Shown: piece after piece, positions 54,597 to 64,000 of the stretch | How positions within the stretch are numbered: the stretch's first letter is position 1 | How the letters are laid out: each line of letters starts with the position of its first letter | NCBI GenBank assembly: GCA_914767715.1 | Contig: OU612071.1 | Span: 9,159,493 to 9,223,492, forward strand | Source: Membranipora membranacea | Taxonomy: Eukaryota > Bryozoa > Gymnolaemata > Cheilostomatida > Membraniporidae | Direction: 5' to 3' | Length of the DNA stretch: 64,000 nucleotides | Made by a program: the position numbers and the translations under genes | The notes under the pieces: generated by a model | Seen by the model: only the letters and a program-made list of their open reading frames with translations | Databases searched by the model: none | What the model was told of the DNA's origin: nothing

Positions 54597-54945
54597 CAGG
54601 GCTGCCCAACGAGTGGCCCTGGGGCCGCATGCCCCCTTGACTCAATTTTATGCGGCTCCCGACCCGTTTGAGAAAATTGCGTAGTCGCAAAAACGATTTT
54701 CACACCCTATGTTTATATCATTCCTCATTTGTACAATAATAAGTAACGCTCTACATCTAGTCACAGTATTTTGGAATTCCCAAACCATTGCATTTGAGTG
54801 AGCTCCAATTATTAAATTCCCTACTGCAGAGATGAAAATACTGCACACCAATATATGAATGTTTGATTTACTGTGAGATTGCGGCCCGCAGGGACATTGC
54901 AATATGTGGATGCGGCCCCATCAATGAAAAGGTTGGGCACCCCTG
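54597..54945. mobile_element. Non-autonomous hAT transposon with 8-bp duplication
   Basis: Termini CAGGGCTGCCCAAC and GTTGGGCACCCCTG form hAT-type inverted repeats. The flanks 54589-54596 and 54946-54953 are both GCTTACTG, the 8-bp duplication typical of hAT. The interior has GGGGCCGCATGCCCCC and GCGGCCCGCAGGG near the ends and no transposase. Confidence 0.92.
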
Positions 54946-55945
54946 GCTTACTGTATTTGTAGCACTTTCCTGATATTTAAGGCTTACTTCAACACCGTTT
55001 TTTGTAGCAATTAGTTCTACTATTTTTAGCCTGGGGTATTGATTAAATGTTAGTGATTAAAGGGTACGTGTGCAGGGCACATATAAGGTGCACATTACAG
55101 TCAAGCAAAAAGCGATCTGGGTTAATTGTCACCAAAACCATGCACAAATTCAAGCATAGACAACACTGATATCAAGTTTCATGTTTATTCGATGGCTCCA
55201 TCAATTTAAGAGCAATATTTATCTCAAATAGTTACGGTTTGCATTGCATAATGGATAAATGATGTTTAATAAATAGAAAAAATAATAGATGTGCTTGAAG
55301 CTAACTAACAAACTAAATTATGACGGGATGACAGAAAAAGAAGTGTAAGGAATGGTATGAGATATCATCTACAGTTGAACATGAGAAAATAACTTCGCAA
55401 AACTCGGATAAACTAGGAATGCGAATTGGAAAAACTATGAAAAAATAACAAAATATTGATAATATCAAGCACAAGACCCAACCTTTCTCTTATCAAATTA
55501 ATATCACCATACACGAGAGTTGTCTGTCCATGATAGGCAAATGAAAACCGTAAAAGGGAGTCAGCAATCATCATTATGAAGCACGCAACATTGAGTGCGT
55601 TTTGGGCCCACAGATAAAGAAATGAAGCCTGTTTGTAACAAAAATATAACTGGTATGTTTTGAGTTTGCAGAGGTAAAGGTTACAATATTTAATTTGTGT
55701 CTCTTCTGCTCAAGCGCAGAAGAAGAAAAAACTACAGAAAAAGCAGAGTTAAGGATACATACAGGTAGCAAATAGGGGGATAAAAAAGACTATAGGATGT
55801 TACAACATCAAAAAAATTTGGGTTTTTGAATCCAGCAACGGTTCAACTGTCCCCCAGTAACTAGATCAGGGGCATCTATACACCCATGTGCTAGTCACTT
55901 ATAATAATCCAACAAGATTCATGATCAAATTTCTATTTAACCATA

Positions 55946-58900
55946 TCATGTTGATACTAGTCGTCGATTTCGACCGTTATAAGCCTTCTTCAAAGTCACT
56001 TGTGTATAAGGCAGGGGAGACAATTCAAAACCTTTCTGAGTCATGACAGATTGGAGTTGTTCATCCTCCTCCCTCTCTTTTAGCCGTTCCGTTTCTAACA
56101 TTTGCACGAGTTCATCTCGCTGTTCCACCACCTTGAAACAAAAGCAAGCAATCACAGCAAACCTTAAAAAGCATGCAGCTCAAAGGAGGCGGGGCATTAG
56201 ACACAATGCTGTAAAGGATATGTTACAAGCAAAACCACAATGCAACTTTAATTTGGACAGATGGTTAAGTCAAGTCTCATTAGGACTGTTATAATAAACC
56301 TGACTCTACCAATATTCAAGAAAATTGCATTGTGGGATACTGGATAACATACCCTATATTGATAGCCCTGACACAGATGCTCAAATTGTCAAAAAGAATT
56401 TAGCTTTTATCCTTCCTGATATTCTTCAGATTTGACAGGCATTCAAAGTGGGTAGATGACCATGGACCATTAAGTATCGCCACTTTCAGTGGACATTCTT
56501 ATAGCTAAACTCGGGCTTCAAGAAAGTTTAATCACCATCAACTTAAGAAAGCATCCCACCCCATACCCCTGTGGAATTTCTAACAGATCTTGACATTTTT
56601 AGCATCTGTACCAGGGTCAGACAACTTAGCAGCAAGATATCTTTCAACATAATGCATATTGCATAATGCGTAATGCATACTAACATAATGCGACATGTAG
56701 AGCAATGGATAACTAAATGGCAAACTTAACAGCTGTCTAGATGGCAAGGCAGTCGTTTGTCTGAGTGCTCAGACAACTTTATCTGAGCACTCAGATTCCC
56801 TAAGCGATGGCATACAAATCTTCATTGCATTGCAAAAAATAAAAGTAGGTTTCTTTTCTTTAAAAAAATGAACACCCTAAAAGCGATTCAATGCACAGCT
56901 CACATTTGTTGAAAACAACTTGAATTTTCAGTCACCATATTGCAACTGTACAATTCACAAGCAATGTATACACCAGTGTTCAGCATGCCATGCTAGAATT
57001 TTCCCAGATCCACATTTAGAGCAAGGTGTTAGTTGTAAACAGAATAGTGGATGGAAATCCGTCGGGAAAACTAAATTCTCATGCTTATCGAAAAATAATT
57101 GAAACAGAATGCTGGTTGTGGAAGATTTTAGTTTGAAGTCGGAAGAAACTTTTTTAAAAATGCAGTTAACAGAAAACTTAGGTGGTTTATTTTAGAGCAA
57201 ACTTTTGCTGTTTTTGATCGGTTTAAAACTGTCTTAACTGTGTATGTATTGGAGTTGACCCCACCCGACACCTCAAACTAAAGGCAGGTCGACGGAGGCT
57301 CAAATGCAACACAGATAAGACAGATCTTTTTTTTGCTCTACCATGTGAGACATGCTATATTAGCTAGTGTAAGTATCTGTTGGCCTACAAAGCCCTAATA
57401 TTCAGCATTAGGACCCGCAACTCTACCGACTACCTATCTATTCCAGTACATCATCTGTGGCTGCTTCACATTTTCTTATCATCTCCCTTCATTTACAATT
57501 CTATATTTACCAGAACCAAACCAAAAGCCTCTCTTTCTTATCTCTATGGTGTTATATCGTGTGATATGAGTGTGAACGAATTGATCCCGGATTAACTGGG
57601 GACTCTTTTACATACTCATAACTTATGTAACCAGGTCCTTCTAGCAAATGATTATTTTGCCTTACATCCAAAAAGCTACAAAGTCACAGAATGTTTATGG
57701 GACTGATTATATACATGGAAGGAAAGTTGGGTAGGATTCACTTTGACCCCATGCCAGATGGTAGGAATGACCTTGACCTTGATATCATGCCAAAAGCAGC
57801 CACAGTGATCTCTCATTTAAACAAACACTTACACTAACCAGAAAGCCCCGCCCACATAATATAACAGACATATACACATGTACACATTCTGTGGCGTTGA
57901 GATGACATGACTGAGCTCAGAAAGTATACACAACCATGTTGAGCGGTCACAGAAGAAGGGTTATGTTGACAGCATCATCGAGACGACAGCTTAAAGCACA
58001 TTATGTGACCAATTAGAAAGATTTCAATTATAAGAGTTTTAAGGCTTGCGGCAAACCCAAATCAGCTTGATGATGTCATTGGACTGGTTTAGCATTCCTC
58101 AGTCTTGATAGAAACAATATGTTAAAACAGACCGATGACATCATCGAGCCAGTCTGAATAATGATTAACCATTTCTGTACCTCATTAAATGCTGACAATC
58201 AACCCATTCAGTGACCTTTCAACTGTGCAACAGTGAAATTTTGTTGGAGACATCGGATCATTTGATTTTAATGTGTACATGTGTATTCGTTGGGTGTTTT
58301 TACCTCCGGTTAATTTTCACGTTTGTAGTTTCCAAATACAACATTGTCTACGGCATGCTATAATAAAATACCCATGCCATTGAATTAAAGATTCAGAGTC
58401 AGCTTTAGCATGATTTTAGCCGGAGACACAAGTTAATTTGATGGAATCGGGGGAAATCTGGAAGTTAATATCTGATATATGAATGTACTATTATACAGCC
58501 ATTTCAGGGGGGCCCTCTTCCGTCAAATTGAGTTAAAGTTCATCTAGACCCTTCAGGATTTAATATTTTCAGTGAAACTTGCAACAAAATAGCATCGACA
58601 ATATCCTTTCACCTTCAAGCGCGATCATTGACCAAAGATTGAGGGCAAGAACCTGTTCACCTTAGCATGAAGAATTTACAAAAAGGGTGTTCACTAAATA
58701 GCTCATTGCAGACGACAGTTAGAATAATGGAAAACCTGATAAATAAACAGATCTAAGTCGCAGAGGGCACAGAAAATATCTACATGATTCTAGTTGTGTT
58801 GATGTTGTCGTTCATATTTGTCTTGTCATAAACATCTGGTGTCAAGTTTTTTGGCAGCATTCCCCAGGCAAACTAATGAAATTCCGATCGGTGAGTCAAT

Positions 58901-61900
58901 GTTTTGACCTAGTTTTCACATCAATGTGATAGGCAAAGTGTGAGAGCTTCTTAAAATTTCTTGGTAAGAGTCCTATATGACTACCGATCACTTAACTTGG
59001 AGGCGGAGCGAGAAGACGATATACAACACTTACCTCAAGGAGTTCCTCTATCAATCTCTTCTCATCAGTAGACTCCTCGTGTGATTTCTCACTCTCTGGT
59101 GTTAACATCTTAGATCTCAGCTGGGAGGTCAACCTTCAAACAGGACCAAAAACAAACCTTTACACATGAATATGAATATGTGTATGCAGCGCTTCAACTT
59201 GCTCTGTCGCTTTGCTTTTTAACCGCTTCAACCTAACCTTGATAACCAGAGAGAAGGAATTGCTAAATAAAGCATCGATTCCACTGAAATATTTCGCGAC
59301 ATGGGGAAGAAATAGCTTTCCTCTGGTAATGGCAAAGAATATAATTTGTAATTTGTTGTGCGTATTTCCCACGCAGCAACTGGCTTCGTTTACCGTACTT
59401 CATATCGCTCATTTATCACAAGCAGAAATCATGATAACACTCTCTTGTTACAACATGTTCTTCATATATGTATGTTTCTGATAGTTTATCAAATTAATCT
59501 GACTTTAACCTTTAACCTAACCTTTGTAAATCCCTTACCTGGCGTGTCTATCCTCTAGCTCTAACTCTTTAGCTCTCACCATCAGCTCTGACTCATACCT
59601 GAATAGCTGACTCTTACTGTGTATAACATTAAACCATCTCTGCATTAACTCCTTGTTCTTATCTCCGTCAACTGTAAGCAGAACAGTCATGGTGCGAATT
59701 ATTCAGATTTGTAAATTTTAAGGATGTTTAGATGGCACAATTGGTAAGCATGCTTGCTATTTATTGACAAGCATTGGCATCATAGGATATGTGTGATTAA
59801 GGGGAGTATTATTGAGTGATTTTTCCAGCCCCAGCACCTTCAGGTGTTAAAACTTCATTCCAAAAGGAAGGAATCTTGTACTCGGTTATCAATTTGATTT
59901 TATTCTTTCTATGATGGATAAAAGCATGTATGGAAATTTCTTAATTAATATTATAATAAAACTTGATATTTATAATTACAATGATAACAACAGCAAGTCC
60001 TATAATCACTATAATGATGGCTAAATTTGGTAGATGATTGTCAAACATGAACACATATAATGAATGATATATGTTATATATATATGTATATATGTTTAAT
60101 GTTTCAAAATACACTTACATTCTGAGCTTGGATCAGCGTGACGCCTCAGGGATTTCTCAAGGTCAACTCCTTCATTCTCAAGAGCCTTTGTTTTCACCTC
60201 AACCTGTAAATCACAGCATAGGCAGAATGATATCTTAGGAACATCAGCACTGGGTCAAAACGACCAACGGCAGAAAGATCAGAGGTCCAACTTTTTAGAA
60301 TATCAATCCATTGAGATATATCAATCAAGTAATATTGATCGTGTAGATTCAAAATTCAAACTGTGTAACACTAGTTGTAGTAATGTCTTTTATGTAAATA
60401 TTGAAGAGGGGAAGGTTGGCACTTCAAAAAGTAGATCCCCAGCACTCTCTGTCAGCTTAAGCAGCAGATTCACACCTCCATTAGCTGAAAACTATTCTAC
60501 TCTGATTATGATTGCGCATACCTTACAGGATGAAAACTTTCATTCATCTTGAAATTTCTCAACTCAAACATACAAGAAATTCCAAAAGTCAAAACCCACA
60601 AGTTCCTGCGCTTTATGATAATGCATACCTCCTGTAGCTGCCTCTGTATCTCCTGAGCCATCCTCAGTCTCTTCATCTCTTCCCTCTTCTGCTGACGAGC
60701 CGCTGCCGACTGAATCTTCTCCGGAGATAATTTTCTACTTCCTGTTAAACAAATCAGAAAAAAAGCAATAATTTGATCTGATCAGTTGGTGAGGGAGTTG
60801 TGTCTCCTGCCTCAGACACATCAAATATTAACTCAAGCGCATGGGTTGCTGGAAGAAGCATTCTATTGACAACCAAATTCTGACCAGGCAGTTGATGATG
60901 GAATGCTACCTCCCGCAACCTAGGTAGAGTTCAAGCACCTTTGCTTATCAATCAGTAGAATCCTGAAATGCCTTGATAGTTTGACTAGGCCGAATTTCAA
61001 CGTGAAGAACACTTTTCAACCCCGATATCAATTTTAGCTAAGACATTTCACCTGATATCCCCAAGATGATTTCAGCAAGACTTATTTTTTACAATACTTT
61101 TTCTGGCATCATAATCTTTGTTAAGAAAAAAAAAGCTTTTCGTTTTGTTGCCGATACACTTGCTAACAATACGTTGAGCTATCTGACCCGTAAACTGTGA
61201 CTACATCAAGTATTAGCGCTACGCCAAAACAGTAGCGAAAATGGTGGAAACAAATTTGACTGTCTTCTTTTAGTATATATCATTTCCTTGAATGACTTAT
61301 GGAATATTGATTGACCAATCAGCAATAAATTTAATCAATTCACACTCTACCAATATAGACCAAGGAACAAGCTGAATCTAACAATTCAGCGAATCAAATG
61401 GCTGATCATTTCTCCCAGAAATACCGAAAAATGCATTACCTGGGCATAAAAATAAGACTGCAAATCTGAAACCACAAATGCTGAAATGTTATAGTGATGC
61501 CCCAAAGGTAGTGTAGTAGTGGTGTGTACGAGGGTTTCAATGCCTGTTCGTTGTAACAGTGACTGTGAATAATAACTACTTTTTTTCTGTCAGACCTTTG
61601 AGAGAAGCCCTAGTTATCGCCCAGGGGGTCTTTCAATTAAAAACAGCCCAAATCGCAATCTGATCGCTTACTCAATGGGTGAGTGATACCTGCTAGGGTC
61701 TCGCTCAGAAATTGCTCACTCATTGATGAAACTATATTATACATTCTATATATAATTTCCTCTAATTGAAAGACCAAGTGAGTTATAATTTGGCCGATGT
61801 GATAGTGATAATTTGCTTTGGTAACATAGCTCATTCTAATTGAAAGACCTCCCTGCCTTACACAGGATTATATGACTCTCGTCGTTACCTGGAGTAGCAG

Positions 61901-63748
61901 GCATGGTATTGTAGTGTACACCCGCCGGAGTAGACTGCTCTGTATACTCATCCTCTGACTCATCAGACTCTGTCTCAGACTCGTACTCCTCACTACTCGT
62001 TAATTCTTCCTCTGTAAAGTCAAGTGTACAACTTAGAAACTTATAACTTACAAACTTGAATTGATCATAATTTGACTCGATTACTTGACTCGATTATTTC
62101 TACCTATTACATGACTCAATAACAGTTGAATTGAATCAAACTTAGAAATATACAGCTACATTTTACTTGACTATACTCGTCTTGCTGCATTAGACTTTAG
62201 ATCTTAGTCGACTAGCCAGACTTGATTTTACTTGACTTGGTAATTCTCAAATTAATTATTGTCATCTTTATAAAGAGATTATTATTTTATCATTATGACT
62301 TTATCCTGACATGAATTTATTAAAAATTAAGACTTATATTAAAATGCAGAATACTTTGATTGTGCTTCAAAAATGCCTAATTTTTTCACCACAATGAAGT
62401 CAGGTAGCACCTCAAGAGGAGGGTTTCACCAACATATCCTGAAAGTCTAGCAACAACTTAAATCAAAATGTTTTGTCTTGTGAGCACCTAACAATCATTA
62501 TCAGATTTTCCATTGAAGAAAAATGATTTTCAGCAGTTTCTGAAGTAGCTAGCTATTGCTAAACATGTGAACATTTACACACAGTAACGACGGTTCTGGA
62601 TGGTGTTTCAAGCCTCAATTTTTGTCAACTATGAATACTGTTCACCATCTTAATTAGGTTAAAATCATGAATGTTAATACATCGATGGACCAAAACCTTT
62701 TGTTACATTTATAATCAACATTGATTCAATCAGGAGCCTACTACCATTACACATAAAAACAAAAGCAATCAATTTGAATAAGGAATTTAAAGTTGGATTT
62801 TTCTTAAAATATCGCTATCGTGTTCAAGACTTCTCACTGAAGTATGGAATTCAATGGCAGAACTTAGTTCACAAAGTGTTGTAGCGAAAGTAGAGAAAGA
62901 GAAGCGTCAACTTTCAACTCACAAAATGTTGGCAGTATTTAATAATTATTCTCCTCTATGGCAGAAATGAAATGGTAATCAAGTAATCACGCACATGCTT
63001 ACATAGCATGATGGTAGTGTAATCAGGGAGAGGTTATCATCATGGTAGTGCAAATCTTTACTATCACTACTTTAAACAGTGAAAGGAAAAGAGGGAAGAC
63101 AATTCTAATTGTGAAGTAGTCATGTGACCATATGTAAAGTCACATGACCGACATGTGATCGACACACATTGGCCCACATGCAGTACAAACCTGTTACAAA
63201 TAGATCATCATCATCGTCGATGACATTAACAGCTAAATCAGGCTCATCAAGAACCCCTGAATTAGTGGAAAGTTTGTTACTGTCTACATTTACAACAACG
63301 ATTACAGCAACAGCAAAGAAATAATAATACAACAAGCAGTGGTATAAGTGCACAGAATAAAACCGGACCAATCAATAATTTTTGTCTTTATAGGAAGAGT
63401 GGCTTGATGTCGGCAGGGAGTTGATATGAAAATCCTGGAGAAATTTGCTCCAACTCCTTTTCCCGTTATGCGGTTCAAAGGCAGATCCAAAGAATATCAA
63501 AAGCAATACAGTGATCATGCTTCAATTGAAGTTCCAAGCATCACAACATCAATCCATGCAAAGGTTGCTTTGAAGGGTTGATAGCAATTCATTGACTGGA
63601 CAATAACTTGGTCAGTTGGTGCTACACATTAGAATGGATTTCTTGAGATAATTACCTGAGGCTAATGTTGGTTCAGGTTCTGTAAGGCACATCTTGTGGA
63701 AGCTTCCATCTAGTTCTATATTTGATACTGGCCTTGATGGAATCACTT
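55946..63748 (-). CDS. MICAL-family protein, C-terminal part (acidic linker and bMERB domain)
   Basis: Minus-strand exons: 63656-63748, 63191-63256, 61889-62011, 60629-60741, 60119-60203, 59539-59671, 59034-59133, 55946-56131; all junctions are GT-AG and in phase. The gene continues beyond the right edge. The first three exons are a low-complexity acidic linker (DDDDDLF; SSEEYESETESDESEDEYTE). The next five form a coiled bMERB domain (DUF3585): SPEKIQSAAARQQKREEMKR, VEVKTKALENEGVDLEKSLR, LMQRWFNVIHSKSQLFRYES, ELMVRAKELELEDR, IEELLE/VVEQRDELVQML, EREEDEQLQSVMTQKGFEL. In MICAL proteins this helical domain binds Rab8/10/13-type GTPases and can fold back on the N-terminal monooxygenase. MICAL-like and EHBP1 proteins share it, but the acidic linker and KGFEL-type ending favour MICAL. 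AATAAA lies downstream at about 55183 (complement). Confidence 0.82.
56132..59033. other. Large last intron of the MICAL gene
   Basis: 2.9 kb without a recognised exon. Contains a palindromic TTTGTCTGAGTGCTCAGACA / ATCTGAGCACTCAGAT segment at 56757-56796 related to the CTGAGCAC MITEs at 31.3 kb, and otherwise unassigned AT-rich sequence. Confidence 0.5.
59727..59880 (+). repeat. tRNA-derived SINE, type III, decayed
   Basis: GATGTTTAGATGGCACAATT then GGTAAGCATGCTTGC, and CCAGCCCCAGCACCTTCAGG; the B box is largely lost. It lies 56 bases upstream (gene sense) of a MICAL exon. Confidence 0.65.
61622..61855. repeat. CTTTCAATTA-family MITE
   Basis: Ends CAGGGGGTCTTTCAATTA and TCTAATTGAAAGACCTCCCTG. 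The interior contains a second internal CTCTAATTGAAAGACCAAGT, suggesting a nested or composite copy. It ends 33 bases before a MICAL exon. Confidence 0.75.
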
Positions 63749-64000
63749 CTGTAAAAAAACCAAAGATGTCAGGTCAGCAAAAGTATTTCGGTATATAGGG
63801 GTGACATCCGAGGTATATGCTCAAATTTGATTATCAAAGTCGGCTGCATGAAAAGCAGTGATCTAAGGTAAAGTAGGACTGGTCATGATAGTATGGTGTG
63901 TATTCAAATTGGCCCTCATCTTCAATTTGTTCAATTTAATTTGACTTAGCAAATCGGGATTTGCAGCATTTGTCCTGTCAACAGTACCTTTATCATAAAA

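Overview
The window is invertebrate metazoan nuclear DNA. It has multi-exon genes with GT-AG introns of about 0.1-6 kb, AT-rich non-coding sequence, and a dense load of SINEs, MITEs, a LINE, a BEL/Pao-type element and minisatellites. I cannot name the species: no rRNA, mitochondrial or lineage-specific marker is present. Gene models below were built by hand from exon homology, splice sites and reading-phase bookkeeping.

Layout. (1) Bases 1-461 hold a broken copy of a multicopy transposon-associated ORF. (2) 1274-28225 (+) is an anoctamin/TMEM16 gene of at least 21 exons, complete at the 3' end and missing only its first N-terminal exon(s). Its introns carry a 655-bp foldback element, a LINE with an intact 1016-codon ORF, tRNA-derived and U2-snRNA-headed SINE copies, several MITE families and a gag-only BEL/Pao-type element whose two 492-bp LTRs look identical. 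(3) 29078-34544 (+) is a six-exon gene for a secreted protein of about 225 residues: signal peptide, dibasic cleavage site, hydrophobic/amphipathic segment, six-cysteine ShKT domain and Gln-rich tail. (4) 35802-40345 (-) and 46434-50463 (-) are two tandem paralogous five-exon genes for small proteins of about 135 and 147 residues. They have near-identical signal peptides, unrelated Thr/Ser/acidic middle exons and a conserved hydrophobic C-terminus that looks like a GPI-anchor signal. Every intron is in phase 1. A 4-kb element with long inverted arms lies between them. (5) 55946-63748 (-) is the 3' part of a MICAL-family gene: acidic linker exons followed by the bMERB Rab-binding domain. It runs off the right edge.

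The best candidate for something undescribed is the tandem pair of small, probably GPI-anchored proteins (35.6-50.5 kb). Both ends of the protein and the 3' UTR are conserved while the middle is replaced, on a scaffold of symmetric phase-1 exons that would allow exon exchange. Second-rank observations are the U2-snRNA-headed SINE with a 15-bp target duplication, the gag-only retroelement with apparently identical LTRs, a MITE abutting an anoctamin splice acceptor, and two tandem-repeat arrays that start at or next to splice sites of the secreted-protein genes.

Nothing here indicates a prokaryote, a CRISPR array or an operon.
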